In this document: positions 33,281-42,592 of the stretch, in pieces
Numbering within the stretch: position 1 is the first letter of the stretch
Layout: the number at the start of each line of letters is the position of its first letter
Assembly (NCBI GenBank): GCA_052116865.1
Contig: JBQKKG010000001.1
Span: 310,001 to 374,000 of the forward strand
Reading direction: 5' to 3'
DNA: 64,000 nt
Source: CAUPWF01 sp963515125
GTDB taxonomy: Bacteria; Bacillota; Clostridia; Lachnospirales; Lachnospiraceae
The notes under the pieces: model-generated
Databases searched by the model: none
Told to the model about the DNA's origin: nothing
The model's input: only the letters and a program-made list of their open reading frames with translations
Made by a program: the position numbers and the translations under genes

Positions 33281-33328
33281 TTACAGTTGCCCTGTCCCTT
33301 GTTATTAAATAAATATTTATAATAGTAC

Positions 33329-33358
33329 TTGTCAAAATGTTAAAAGTTATGGTACAAT
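33329..33358 (+). promoter_or_regulatory. rpsB promoter
   Basis: TTGTCA (33329-33334), 18 bases, TACAAT (33353-33358) with TGG ahead of the -10 box. A leader of about 105 bases follows, possibly structured, with no family I can name. Confidence 0.7.
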
Positions 33359-33473
33359 ACTAAGGTCGCAAAAATACACGTATGTGGTTGCTTTTGAAGG
33401 TGCCAATGAACTGTAGTTGGTCTCAGAAGAATATAAAAGCATACGGAAGTAAAACCAAATGGAGGAAAAAAAC

Positions 33474-34202
33474 ATGAGTGTTATTTCAATGAAACAATTA
33501 TTAGAAGCAGGTGTTCACTTTGGACATCAAACAAGAAGATGGAATCCTAAGATGGCTGAATACATCTACACAGAAAGAAACGGAATCTACATTATTGATT
33601 TACAAAAATCTGTAGGTAAAGTTGATGATGCTTACAAAGCAATTTCTGATGTTGCAGCTGATGGTGGTACCATTCTTTTTGTTGGAACAAAGAAACAAGC
33701 ACAAGATGCGATCAAATCTGAAGCAGAACGTTGTGGTATGTTCTATGTAAATGAAAGATGGTTAGGCGGAATGCTTACTAACTTTAAAACAATTCAAAGT
33801 AGAATCAATCGCTTAAAAGATATTGAAAGAATGTCAGAAGATGGAACATTTGACGTATTACCTAAGAAAGAAGTTATCGAAATCAAAAAAGAATGGGATA
33901 AACTTGAAAAGAACTTAGGTGGTATTAAAAATATGAAGAAAGCACCAGATGCAATCTTTATTGTAGACCCTAAAAAAGAAAGAATTTGTGTTCAAGAGGC
34001 ACATACATTAGGAATTCCATTGATTGGTATTGCAGATACTAACTGTGATCCAGAAGAATTAGATTATGTAATTCCTGGTAATGATGATGCTATCAGAGCA
34101 GTTAAATTAATCGTTGCTAAAATGGCAGACGCAGTAATCGAAGCTAACCAAGGTGTTGCTGAAGAAGTAACTGAAGAAGTAGAAGCTACAGAAGAAGCGT
34201 AA
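33474..34202 (+). CDS. rpsB: 30S ribosomal protein S2
   Basis: This 242-residue S2 begins MSVISMKQLLEAGVHFGHQT and contains FVGTKKQAQDAIKSEAERCG and NERWLGGMLTN. It ends in an acidic Glu-rich tail, as in many Firmicutes. It joins the 30S body near S1 and S8. The true start is 33474, with GGAGG ahead of it; the five extra codons upstream are that site read as protein. It is followed by tsf with an attenuator-like hairpin between. Confidence 0.98.
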   Translation: MSVISMKQLLEAGVHFGHQTRRWNPKMAEYIYTERNGIYIIDLQKSVGKVDDAYKAISDVAADGGTILFVGTKKQAQDAIKSEAERCGMFYVNERWLGGMLTNFKTIQSRINRLKDIERMSEDGTFDVLPKKEVIEIKKEWDKLEKNLGGIKNMKKAPDAIFIVDPKKERICVQEAHTLGIPLIGIADTNCDPEELDYVIPGNDDAIRAVKLIVAKMADAVIEANQGVAEEVTEEVEATEEA

Positions 34203-34223
34203 GAAGTAAAGCAGTGGAAACTT

Positions 34224-34262
34224 AAATGCTTCAGCCTGAATTCAGGTTGGGGCATTTTTTAA
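34224..34262 (+). terminator. hairpin with T run between rpsB and tsf
   Basis: AAATGC-CA-CCTGAA pairs with TTCAGG-G-GGCATTT, followed by T. It may be a partial terminator that lowers tsf relative to rpsB. Confidence 0.75.
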
Positions 34263-34319
34263 AAATGAAATTGGTTAGAATAAATAGATGAGAAAATATA
34301 TTATATGGAGGAAATAGAA

Positions 34320-35243
34320 ATGGCAATTACAGCAGGAATGGTAAAAGAATTAAGAGAAATGACCGGTGCAGGAATGATGGACTGTAAGAAGGCTCTTAAT
34401 GAAACAAATGGTAATATGGAAGAAGCAGTTGAATACTTACGTAAAAATGGACAAGCAAAGGCTGAAAAAAAAGCAGGAAGAATTGCAGCAGAAGGTCTTG
34501 TAAAAGCTGTAATTAAAGATGACAAAGTGGCAGCAATTGTAGAAGTGAATTCAGAAACAGACTTTGTTTCTAAAAATGCTGATTTCCAAGGATATGTAGA
34601 GGAAGTTGCTAATCAAGCATTGGCAAGCACATCTACAGATATGGATGCATTTATGGCAGAAGCTTGGAGCGTGGATACATCTAAGACTGTAAAAGATGCA
34701 TTGACAGAGAAGATTGCTATTATAGGAGAAAACTTAAACATCAGAAGATTTGAAAAAGTAGAGGTAACTGATGGATGTGTTGTTTCTTACATTCATGGTG
34801 GCGGAAGAATTGGTGTTTTAGTAGAAGCCAAAGCGGATGTTGTAAATGAAGATATTAAAGCATGTTTAAAGAATGTAGCAATGCAAGTAGCTGCGATGTC
34901 TCCTAAATATGTATCTCGTGATGAAGTAGCTGCTGATTATTTAGAACATGAAAAAGAAATATTATTAGCACAAGCAAAACTTGAAAATCCAAATAAACCA
35001 GAAAATATCATTGAAAAAATGATTGTTGGACGTTTAAATAAAGAATTAAAAGAGATTTGTTTGTTAGATCAAGTTTATGTTCAAGACTCTGATTTAACTG
35101 TTGCTAAATACGTTGAAAAAGTTGCAAAAGAAGCAGGAGCAAATGTTGAAGTTGTTAAGTTTATTCGTTTTGAAACTGGAGAAGGTATCGAAAAGAAACA
35201 AGAAGATTTTGCAGCGGAAGTTGCAGCTCAGATGGGCAACTAA
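34320..35243 (+). CDS. tsf: translation elongation factor Ts
   Basis: This 307-residue exchange factor releases GDP from EF-Tu. The N-terminal UBA-like domain begins MAITAGMVKELREMTGAGMM and has the MDCKKAL motif. The dimer core carries VEVNSETDFVSKNADF, the EF-Tu contact. The start at 34320 follows GGAGG. It is downstream of rpsB, the normal bacterial order. Confidence 0.98.
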   Translation: MAITAGMVKELREMTGAGMMDCKKALNETNGNMEEAVEYLRKNGQAKAEKKAGRIAAEGLVKAVIKDDKVAAIVEVNSETDFVSKNADFQGYVEEVANQALASTSTDMDAFMAEAWSVDTSKTVKDALTEKIAIIGENLNIRRFEKVEVTDGCVVSYIHGGGRIGVLVEAKADVVNEDIKACLKNVAMQVAAMSPKYVSRDEVAADYLEHEKEILLAQAKLENPNKPENIIEKMIVGRLNKELKEICLLDQVYVQDSDLTVAKYVEKVAKEAGANVEVVKFIRFETGEGIEKKQEDFAAEVAAQMGN

Positions 35244-35271
35244 GTGAAGTTTTAATATAAGAAAGAATGAT

Positions 35272-35334
35272 AAAGGCCTTGAGAACTTTATAAGCACAGT
35301 ATTCCTAGTGTTTATAAGGTTCTTAAGGTCTTTT
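35272..35334 (+). terminator. terminator after tsf
   Basis: A long hairpin pairs AAAGGCCTT-AGAAC-TTATAA-CAC with GTG-TTATAA-GTTCT-AAGG-CTTT, with T4 at the end. Confidence 0.8.
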
Positions 35335-35392
35335 CTATTATTTATTACTCATCTTAGAATCGTCTGCTTATAACAAAAGATGAAAAAACAAC

Positions 35393-35421
35393 TTGACAGT
35401 CAAATATTACAAGTGTAAGAT
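35393..35421 (+). promoter_or_regulatory. promoter of the PBP operon, overlapped by a BlaI-type operator
   Basis: TTGACA (35393-35398), 17 bases, TAAGAT (35416-35421). The palindrome TTACA-AG-TGTAA (35407-35418) covers the spacer and -10 start. Confidence 0.88.
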
Positions 35422-35496
35422 TAAAAAAGATATGTATAACTACTATTACATATAAAATTGGGAAGCTGAATTAGGGTTATTTTTTTAAGTTTAAAT

Positions 35497-35510
35497 CTTA
35501 CAAATGTAAG
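35497..35510. promoter_or_regulatory. second BlaI-type operator before the PBP operon
   Basis: CTTACA-AA-TGTAAG is a perfect palindrome of the BlaI/MecI form (TACA-N2-TGTA). It lies just before the first gene's ribosome binding site. Confidence 0.85.
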
Positions 35511-35530
35511 AAAAGAGGTGGAAAATGTAA

Positions 35531-36784
35531 ATGGAAATTAAAAAAATATGGTATTTGGTTTGCTGTATTGTTTGTACTTTTTTACTTGTTGTTGGAATAT
35601 ATCTGAAAGAAAATCCGAAACAGGTAAAAAGAATAGAAAAAGAATGGAAATCACCAGTTAAGGATGAAAATCAAGGAGAAGTTTGTAAAAAAAGATATGA
35701 TTTACCAGTGAACAAAGCGGATAAAAAAGAGTCGGAAGAGGATTGTTTAAAAGCAATTCAATTGATTTACAACTTGTATCAGAACGCAGATAAAGGAGAA
35801 GCACTTAATACCGTTCTTTCACAAAATACAGTCATCGAAATGGCAGGAGTTTTAGAACAATTGGATGCACCTATCTATGTAGGCAGGAATTGGATTGACA
35901 TGATTCATTATAAGCAGATGGATGAGTTTTTGCATTCGTCTCAAAGGAGTAAAGAATGTAAAGTGATTATGTATGAATTGCAGGATGAGGGAGGGATTAG
36001 AAGGGTTCAGCTTGAATTTGATGGAACAGAGATGTATCAACTTTCAACAATTGTTACGTGGAACGATGAGCAGGAACCAATTATTATAGGTACAACATAT
36101 ACACGAATAAAAGAATGGAAATACACAGAAAAAGGGTGGTTCTGTTTTGAAGTGAGTGTACCAGAACCTCCGGTAGTGTCAGAGGTTATCAATGGGAATA
36201 CTATGATACGTGTGAAACCATTAAAAAAGGAATACAGAGAAATGGCAGCGAAGTACTTAAGTCCTATCGGCTATCAGGGAAACAATCTTCTTTGTTCTGA
36301 ATGGGATGTATCACACTTGGAAAATTTGGATTATAACGGAATTTTTGAATATTTTTATAAGATAAAGTATCAGAAAAGAATAGATGCTGAACAATATCAG
36401 AATGGGATTCCAAAGCAGGAGTTCGAAGATTTACTAATGGAATACCTGCCAGTTAGTGAAAGTCAGTTAGAGCAATATGCAATGTATGATGTAGATTCAA
36501 GAATGTATGGATGGGAGAATTTGGGATGCGGTAATTATGCTCCAAATTTATTTGGAACATCGGAATCTGAGATTACTAATCTGAGAGAAAATAAAGATGG
36601 AACTTTAACCATTTGTGTAGATGCGCTTTGCGAAGGGACTGGAAATGATAGGGTTTTCTCTCATGAAGTAACAGTAAAGATTTCGGAGAATGGGAAAATA
36701 AGATATTTGAAAAATCATATTTTGGATAATGGATTGGAGCATATTCCGCAATATCAATATCGATTGGGAAGGAGTCAATCATAA
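35531..36784 (+). CDS. membrane-anchored accessory protein of the beta-lactam response operon
   Basis: This 417-residue protein has an N-terminal membrane helix (IWYLVCCIVCTFLLVVGIYL), with the rest outside the cell. The C-terminal half (about 225-400) shares blocks with the lipoprotein at 38955: MIRVKPLKKEYREMAAKY, PIGYQGNNLL, EWDVSHLENLDYNGIFEY and a late region KDGTLTICVDALC. No enzyme motif is seen. Its stop codon touches the start of the PBP gene, so both are translated together. It probably assists or senses with the PBP; no family is known to me. Confidence 0.8.
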   Translation: MEIKKIWYLVCCIVCTFLLVVGIYLKENPKQVKRIEKEWKSPVKDENQGEVCKKRYDLPVNKADKKESEEDCLKAIQLIYNLYQNADKGEALNTVLSQNTVIEMAGVLEQLDAPIYVGRNWIDMIHYKQMDEFLHSSQRSKECKVIMYELQDEGGIRRVQLEFDGTEMYQLSTIVTWNDEQEPIIIGTTYTRIKEWKYTEKGWFCFEVSVPEPPVVSEVINGNTMIRVKPLKKEYREMAAKYLSPIGYQGNNLLCSEWDVSHLENLDYNGIFEYFYKIKYQKRIDAEQYQNGIPKQEFEDLLMEYLPVSESQLEQYAMYDVDSRMYGWENLGCGNYAPNLFGTSESEITNLRENKDGTLTICVDALCEGTGNDRVFSHEVTVKISENGKIRYLKNHILDNGLEHIPQYQYRLGRSQS

Positions 36785-38928
36785 TGAGAGAATATACTCA
36801 TAGATGTAGAAAAGATCAAAAAGAAAAAAAGAAAAAGCGTAAAAAAAGTAAATTTATTTTTGTTGCTTTTTTGTTCCTAATAGTAGTAGTAGGGGTAAGT
36901 AGTGTGCTTTTTAGAAAATTATTTCAAAAAGAAAAACCAGAAACAATAATCAAGGAATATATGGATCATATTGAAAAACAAGAATATGAAGAGATGTATG
37001 CCATGATAGATGATAGTAAAAGTGGAAGTATATCAAAAGAGCAATTCATAGAAAGAAACACCAAAATATACGAGGGAATTGAAATTAAGAATTTAAAATT
37101 GGAAAACATTGCGGTTACAGAAAAGAAAAAAGATACAATCCTAGTTTCCTACAAAGAGTCTTTTGAAACTATTGGAGGATTAGTGGACTTTGAAAATCAA
37201 GCATGTTTTGTAGATACAAAAGATGGGTATAAGCTTAGTTGGACGGATAGCTTAATTTTTCCAACTATGGAGGAGTCAGATAAAGTACAAATCACAACAA
37301 TACCAGCTGAACGTGGACTGATTACAGATCGAAAAGGAAAAATACTTGCAGGAAAAGGAATAGGATCTTCAGTTGGTATCATACCTGGAAAAATAGAAAA
37401 TAAAATAGAAACATTACAAATGCTTGCAGGACTTCTTGGAGTTGAGGTGTATTCTATCGAGAAAAAGATGAATGCAAATTGGGTAAAGGAAGATTCCTTT
37501 GTACCAATTATTACAATCCCTAAAATTACAGAGTTGGATTTGATGCAACTTGATAGGAAGGAGGAGATTGTCAAGGAACAAGAACGTCAAGAGAAACTTT
37601 TGGCAATTCCGGGAGTTATGTTTTCGGATATCCAAATACGTTCTTACGAATTGGGGGCTGCGGCAGCACATTTAGTAGGATATGTGCAAAGTGTAACCGC
37701 AGAAGATTTAAAAAAACATCAGGGAGAAGGATATAGTTCGACTAGTGTAATAGGGAAAAGTGGAATGGAAGGACGTTACGAAAAAGAGCTAAAGGGGCAA
37801 GATGGTCACGAAATTAAAATTGTAAATAAAAATGGAATTACCAAAGAAACCGTGGCAAGTATTATAAAGCAGGATGGAGCAAACATTCAACTGACAATCG
37901 ATGCTAATTTACAGACCTCTTTATATGAACAATTTAAGGAAGATAAAGGTTGTTCGGTTGCAATGAACCCATATACAGGTGAGGTACTGGCTTTGGTCAG
38001 CACTCCATCCTATGATAACAACGATTTTATAAAAGGAATGTCAACTGAGCAGTGGACAGCCTTAAATGATAACAAGGATCAGCCTTTGTATAATCGCTAT
38101 CGACAAATTTGGTGTCCAGGTTCTACTTTTAAACCAATTATTGCAGCAATTGGATTGGAAACTGGATCGCTTGATCCAAATGAAGATTTTGGAAATGTAG
38201 GTTCTTCATGGCAAAAAGATGAATCATGGGGATCTTATTATGTGACAACGCTCCACGAGTACGAACCAGTCACGATGAAAAATGCGATTATTTATTCCGA
38301 TAATATTTATTTTGCCAAAGCTGCGTTGAAAATTGGTTTAGATAATATGATGAATCTGTTAAATAAGATTGGATTTAACCAAGAGTTGCCTTTTGAAATT
38401 ATGATTTCAAGTTCCCAATATTCAAATACAGAAAAAATCGAAACAGAAATACAGTTGGCAGATAGTGGATATGGGCAGGGACAGGTGCTTGTAAATCCTC
38501 TACACATGGCAAGCATATATACGGCATTTCTAAATTATGGTAATATCATAAAACCTTATTTGCGATATAACGAGAGTGCAACCCCTCAGATATGGGTGCC
38601 ACAGGTATTTTCTACTGATTCTGTCAAGACGATAATGGAAGGAATGATTGGTGTAGTGAATGATCTAGATGGCACTGCATATTCCGCACATCGGGAGGAT
38701 ATAACATTAGCAGGAAAAACTGGTACAGCAGAAATAAAAGCATCAAAAGAAGATACAACGGGTACTGAGATAGGATGGTTTTCTGTCTTTACTGCAGATA
38801 GAGAGGCAATGAAACCCGTACTGGTCATTAGTATGGTGGAAAATGTGAAGGGAATTGGTGGAAGTGGATATGTTACAAATAAAGATGCTGAAGTGTTAGA
38901 TACTTATTTCAGTAATGAAGTTCAGTAG
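36784..38928 (+). CDS. MecA-like class B penicillin-binding protein (transpeptidase)
   Basis: This 714-residue protein has a basic N-terminus, a membrane helix (about 23-46), an NTF2-like MecA_N domain (about 52-155), a PBP dimerisation domain (about 175-360) and a transpeptidase domain (about 385-714). Active-site motifs are Ser447-Thr-Phe-Lys450, Ser505-Asp-Asn507 and Lys645-Thr-Gly647. The MecA_N domain and BlaI-type operators upstream mirror staphylococcal mecA (PBP2a). It probably crosslinks peptidoglycan when other PBPs are blocked. Whether it has low beta-lactam affinity cannot be read from sequence. Confidence 0.93.
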   Translation: MREYTHRCRKDQKEKKKKRKKSKFIFVAFLFLIVVVGVSSVLFRKLFQKEKPETIIKEYMDHIEKQEYEEMYAMIDDSKSGSISKEQFIERNTKIYEGIEIKNLKLENIAVTEKKKDTILVSYKESFETIGGLVDFENQACFVDTKDGYKLSWTDSLIFPTMEESDKVQITTIPAERGLITDRKGKILAGKGIGSSVGIIPGKIENKIETLQMLAGLLGVEVYSIEKKMNANWVKEDSFVPIITIPKITELDLMQLDRKEEIVKEQERQEKLLAIPGVMFSDIQIRSYELGAAAAHLVGYVQSVTAEDLKKHQGEGYSSTSVIGKSGMEGRYEKELKGQDGHEIKIVNKNGITKETVASIIKQDGANIQLTIDANLQTSLYEQFKEDKGCSVAMNPYTGEVLALVSTPSYDNNDFIKGMSTEQWTALNDNKDQPLYNRYRQIWCPGSTFKPIIAAIGLETGSLDPNEDFGNVGSSWQKDESWGSYYVTTLHEYEPVTMKNAIIYSDNIYFAKAALKIGLDNMMNLLNKIGFNQELPFEIMISSSQYSNTEKIETEIQLADSGYGQGQVLVNPLHMASIYTAFLNYGNIIKPYLRYNESATPQIWVPQVFSTDSVKTIMEGMIGVVNDLDGTAYSAHREDITLAGKTGTAEIKASKEDTTGTEIGWFSVFTADREAMKPVLVISMVENVKGIGGSGYVTNKDAEVLDTYFSNEVQ

Positions 38929-38954
38929 GAATTGTTCATAAAGGGGAAATCAGA

Positions 38955-40136
38955 ATGAGAAGGAAAATTGTGTTGCTCATATTAGGCATAGCATTATTTC
39001 ACTTATTTGGATGCACAAATAATGTGAGAAGGATACAAGATTCACAAAATGAGAGTGCACAGAAACAAAAGATTATCGAAGAAACAAAAGACATTGCAGA
39101 ATTGTACCGTAATCTTTATATGAAAGGCTATGAGGAAAACGTGCTGGATTCTTTAGCGATGAAACAAGATATAGCTAACTGCATCGGAAAGGCTGGTTAT
39201 GCAGTTACGGATACAGAAAATAGGATTGATATGATTAATGAAAAGCAGATAGAAGAATTTTGTTGGAAAGCAAAAAAAGGAGAAGAAGCAGAAACTACAA
39301 TACTTTTACTTATGGATAACGGGGGATTCGTGCGTTATGATCTGACGGCAGATGATGGTAGGATAGATGTAGATAGAAGTTCATTACAATGGGAAAAACT
39401 TCAAAAAAGAGTAGATTATTATGAAGAATATACTGCCTATTCATGGGAATATACGGAAAAAGGGTATCTCTTTATAGAACAATATCATATGTCTGGATAT
39501 GATGGGGCTCCAGGGCAGATTGGAATTAGAGTAAAACCCATCGATCCCATTTGTCGTGAATTGAATAAGAAGTATGTACTTCCAATAGGATTCAAACGAA
39601 ATAAGTTGCTAATTACAGAGTGGAATGAAACAGACTTTAGCCAATTAGATTTCTATGATTTGTATGAAATAATGTATCAAATGAAACATGGCTCTTATGT
39701 ACCTTATGATAGTGAGTATGGTGGAAAAGAGTATGAGATACCGAAGTCCGAATTTGAAGAAGTCTTAAAAACATATTTTCAAATTGATAGCGGAACATTA
39801 GAAACTATGACAGTTTATCATGCGGATAGTCAGACATATCGTTACAGACCAAGAGGGCAGTATGATGCGGAACCACCATATGAGCCATATCCAGAAGTCA
39901 TAGCATACGATAATAGAAAAGATGGAACGATAAAACTTACTATAGATGCGGTATGGATTAGAGAAAAAATGGAACGTGCAATTACAAGTGAATTGGTGGT
40001 TAGACCTCTTGAAAATGGTGGTGTCCAATATGTCTCAAACCATGTGGTTGTTACACCAGAAAGTATAGAACCAAGGTGGTATTGTGAACGTTTATCTGAT
40101 GAAAAATGGGATGCATACTATCGGGAACACAAATAA
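38955..40136 (+). CDS. lipoprotein, paralogue of the membrane-anchored accessory protein
   Basis: This 393-residue protein has a lipoprotein signal (FHLFGC, Cys21 region). The body shares blocks with the 35531 product: IGIRVKPIDPICRELNKKYV, LPIGFKRNKLLITEW, FSQLDFYDLYEIMYQMKHG and KDGTIKLTIDAVW. It is the third gene of the BlaI-type operon and ends at a bidirectional terminator. It probably acts on the outer face with the PBP. The function is unknown. Confidence 0.82.
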   Translation: MRRKIVLLILGIALFHLFGCTNNVRRIQDSQNESAQKQKIIEETKDIAELYRNLYMKGYEENVLDSLAMKQDIANCIGKAGYAVTDTENRIDMINEKQIEEFCWKAKKGEEAETTILLLMDNGGFVRYDLTADDGRIDVDRSSLQWEKLQKRVDYYEEYTAYSWEYTEKGYLFIEQYHMSGYDGAPGQIGIRVKPIDPICRELNKKYVLPIGFKRNKLLITEWNETDFSQLDFYDLYEIMYQMKHGSYVPYDSEYGGKEYEIPKSEFEEVLKTYFQIDSGTLETMTVYHADSQTYRYRPRGQYDAEPPYEPYPEVIAYDNRKDGTIKLTIDAVWIREKMERAITSELVVRPLENGGVQYVSNHVVVTPESIEPRWYCERLSDEKWDAYYREHK

Positions 40137-40174
40137 TTAGAAGAAAATCATAGAAGATAAGTATAATGGATAAA

Positions 40175-40206
40175 AATGCCACATTTCAAAAGTGAAAAGT
40201 GGCATT
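40175..40206. terminator. bidirectional terminator between the PBP operon and blaR1
   Basis: AATGCCAC-TTTC pairs with GAAA-GTGGCATT between the convergent operons. Confidence 0.8.
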
Positions 40207-40216
40207 ATCTTTGTTC

Positions 40217-42010
40217 TTAATTCCAGATTTGCAAGTCATACAAAATTGATTGTGTAATTTCAGTTGCTTTTTGTCCAGTGGCATTTTCTTCGCTCTGGAT
40301 ATTAGTGGCAAAGTAGTATACTTGGCCTTGTTTTTCAATATATCCGATGAACCATCCGTTAATATCCTGCCCGTTCACTCTACCTGTGCCGGTTTTTCCA
40401 TAAATAGACTGATTTGCATTGGAAGAAAGCTGAATAGCATTTTTTATAATATTGGTGTTAGTTACATTAACAGATAATTGATTGGCATTAAAGTTTTTTA
40501 ATAACTCAACTTGTTCAATAGGTGAAATCTTCAATGAGGATTCCATCCAGTATGAAGTTCCGCTTGACATATTCCGATTTCCATAACCAATTTCGTTTAG
40601 ATAATTTTGTACTTTTTCATAGCCTATAGAGCCTTCGATGGTTTCAAAATACCAGTTTACAGAATTGTGCATGGCAGAGTTTAAAGTTTGGTCAGAATTC
40701 CAGGATGCAAATGGTTGGTTTGTTCCATCCCAGACAAGGCTTGTTTGTTCTGGGCTAATAGCGCCATATTCTAACCCCATTAATCCTTCATATATTTTAT
40801 AGGTCGAATCTGGTGCTACCCTCATGGTTGCAAGTTCTTTATTGTAGATGTTCCATGTGTCATTAGCGGTACCATATAAAACAAAGGTTCCGTTATAGTC
40901 CTGAAAATAGGAAGAAAGATCTATGTAGGATACATGCTTATTATTAGATTCAAAGTGGTAGTATTCTCGTTCAGTTGCGTAGGTTGAAAGCAAAGGAGCA
41001 AATCCTAACAGAAGGATAGCAATCAGACTGTATACACTGATTCCAAGAATGTTCTGCTTCCGGGTATGGGGCTGGTAGGATGCAATATTGATAATACGTT
41101 TTTTGATTTGTTTCATGCTTCCACCAAGTCCACTTACAAAAGGAAATGGTGATAAAGAGATCTTTTCAACAAAGTTAATGAGGGTATTACCATAAGGCCT
41201 ATAATCAGTTTCAGTTAGATTTTTTAATACAGCTGAGTCACAAGCAACTTCACGATCCGTCCTCATTTCTTTCAAAGCATACCAGATAACTGGATTAAAC
41301 CAATATAAAATACCAACAATGTTCATTAGACAATTTGGTATAGCATCTTTATATTTGTAATGCTGTAACTCATGTAAAAGAATATATCGTATATCATTTT
41401 CATTAAAGTCAGAAATCATATGCAGTGGGATATAAATTTGTGGATGTAATACTCCAACAGTAATTGGGGATTTCAAAAAAGCGGTACTATAAATGGGAAT
41501 ATCACTGGTAATGTGCAAGGTGGTCTTGCATTTTTCAAATATGGAAAATACTTGTCTGTTTTGTAATGGGAGGGCTGATTTTTTTAAGCGATTGAGCCGT
41601 TGCCAGGAAAGAATGACTAACAGAATCATTACTATTATTCCAATCATCCAAATAGAACATAACAGAACTCCTAATATGCTGGGAGCATCCCGGCTTACAG
41701 AAACAGCAAAGTCATTCGCCCATTCTGCTGTATAGACCTGTGACATGGAAGGGTCAAACTTGCCTAGCATCTGAACATCCGTTACACTTATATCATTTAT
41801 TTTTTTCATTAGCTGAAAGACTTGCCGTACTTCTGGAAAATGAAATGGTACAAAAGGAACTATCAACAATCCGAGGATTAGAAACCATAGGTTGTATTGT
41901 GTCCTAGTTGGTATATATTTTTTAAAAAAATACTTTAAGCAGAGAAAAACAAAAATACCTCCAGCTATGAAAATATTGCAGATAAAAAAACGAATTGCAA
42001 ATTGAAACAA
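40217..42010 (-). CDS. blaR1: BlaR1/MecR1 beta-lactam sensor-transducer
   Basis: This 597-residue protein begins with an M56 membrane metalloprotease (helices plus zinc motif His213-Glu-Leu-Gln-His217). A last membrane helix (about 321-345) leads to an extracellular penicillin-binding sensor like class D beta-lactamases, with Ser402-Thr-Tyr-Lys405, Ser450-Val-Asn452 and Lys539-Thr-Gly541. Acylation of Ser402 by a beta-lactam would trigger the protease and loss of BlaI. Its stop is convergent with the PBP operon. blaI lies 1 base upstream in the same operon. Confidence 0.96.
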   Translation of the reverse strand: MFQFAIRFFICNIFIAGGIFVFLCLKYFFKKYIPTRTQYNLWFLILGLLIVPFVPFHFPEVRQVFQLMKKINDISVTDVQMLGKFDPSMSQVYTAEWANDFAVSVSRDAPSILGVLLCSIWMIGIIVMILLVILSWQRLNRLKKSALPLQNRQVFSIFEKCKTTLHITSDIPIYSTAFLKSPITVGVLHPQIYIPLHMISDFNENDIRYILLHELQHYKYKDAIPNCLMNIVGILYWFNPVIWYALKEMRTDREVACDSAVLKNLTETDYRPYGNTLINFVEKISLSPFPFVSGLGGSMKQIKKRIINIASYQPHTRKQNILGISVYSLIAILLLGFAPLLSTYATEREYYHFESNNKHVSYIDLSSYFQDYNGTFVLYGTANDTWNIYNKELATMRVAPDSTYKIYEGLMGLEYGAISPEQTSLVWDGTNQPFASWNSDQTLNSAMHNSVNWYFETIEGSIGYEKVQNYLNEIGYGNRNMSSGTSYWMESSLKISPIEQVELLKNFNANQLSVNVTNTNIIKNAIQLSSNANQSIYGKTGTGRVNGQDINGWFIGYIEKQGQVYYFATNIQSEENATGQKATEITQSILYDLQIWN

Positions 42011-42011
42011 A

Positions 42012-42398
42012 TTATTCGCCCCCTTTATCCGTCCTTTGAGAGAGAAGACTACGTAGATCGTCTATCTCTTTTTCTGACAGTTTATCATTCTCCAGATAAG
42101 CGGACACCATGCTGGTAATATCGCCGTCGTAAAAACGGTTAAGGAACGTCTTACTTTCCTGACTAATATATTCATTTTCATGAACCAATGGGGTATATAC
42201 AAATACTCGACTGCGTTTTTCATAGGTGAGAGCCCCTTTATCAACAAGCCGCTTTATAAGTGTCTGGATTGTCTTTGGGTTCCATGTGGTTACTTTGGTT
42301 AATTTATCTGTAATTTCATTTGTACTTATAGGTGCATAGTTCCATATGATTTTCATAACTTCAAATTCAGCTTCAGAAATCTGAGGCAGGACAGTCAT
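42012..42398 (-). CDS. blaI: BlaI/MecI family repressor
   Basis: This 128-residue repressor has a winged helix (about 8-72, ISEAEFEVMKIIWNYAPIST) and a C-terminal dimer helix region. It contains KTFLNRFYDG, near where BlaI/MecI are cut after BlaR1 activation. GGAGGG precedes the ATG at 42398. It is the first gene of the blaI-blaR1 operon, controlled by its own palindromes at 42425 and 42450. It should also repress the PBP operon 7 kb away through matching operators. Confidence 0.95.
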   Translation of the reverse strand: MTVLPQISEAEFEVMKIIWNYAPISTNEITDKLTKVTTWNPKTIQTLIKRLVDKGALTYEKRSRVFVYTPLVHENEYISQESKTFLNRFYDGDITSMVSAYLENDKLSEKEIDDLRSLLSQRTDKGGE

Positions 42399-42424
42399 TT
42401 TGAATCCCTCCTTGTTGTAAAATC

Positions 42425-42436
42425 TTACATGTGTAA
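42425..42436. promoter_or_regulatory. BlaI-type operator 1 of blaI-blaR1
   Basis: TTACA-TG-TGTAA, downstream of the -10 box on the minus strand. Confidence 0.85.
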
Positions 42437-42443
42437 TAAAAAT

Positions 42444-42472
42444 ATTATATTACATGTAAATCGGGCTGTCAA
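42444..42472 (-). promoter_or_regulatory. consensus promoter of blaI-blaR1 with operator in the spacer
   Basis: On the minus strand: TTGACA, exactly 17 bases, TATAAT. The spacer begins with the palindrome TTACATGTAA (42450-42459), a shortened BlaI-type site. Confidence 0.9.
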
Positions 42473-42506
42473 ATTGCGCATTTTGTTTTTCTAATCAAAA
42501 CATTGA

Positions 42507-42535
42507 TTGACAAATTATTTATTTATGAATATACT
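42507..42535 (+). promoter_or_regulatory. promoter of the NiCo riboswitch-ATPase transcript
   Basis: TTGACA (42507-42512), 17 bases, TATACT (42530-42535). The transcript would start about 50 bases before the riboswitch. Confidence 0.8.
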
Positions 42536-42592
42536 ATAAATTATAAATCTCTTTGCGCTGCATTACATTCCCTATATGGAATGCGAGATCAA

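Noticed and set aside
33359..33473. ribosomal protein leader RNA before rpsB
   Set aside because: The leader is long enough, but I could not match it to any known autoregulatory motif.
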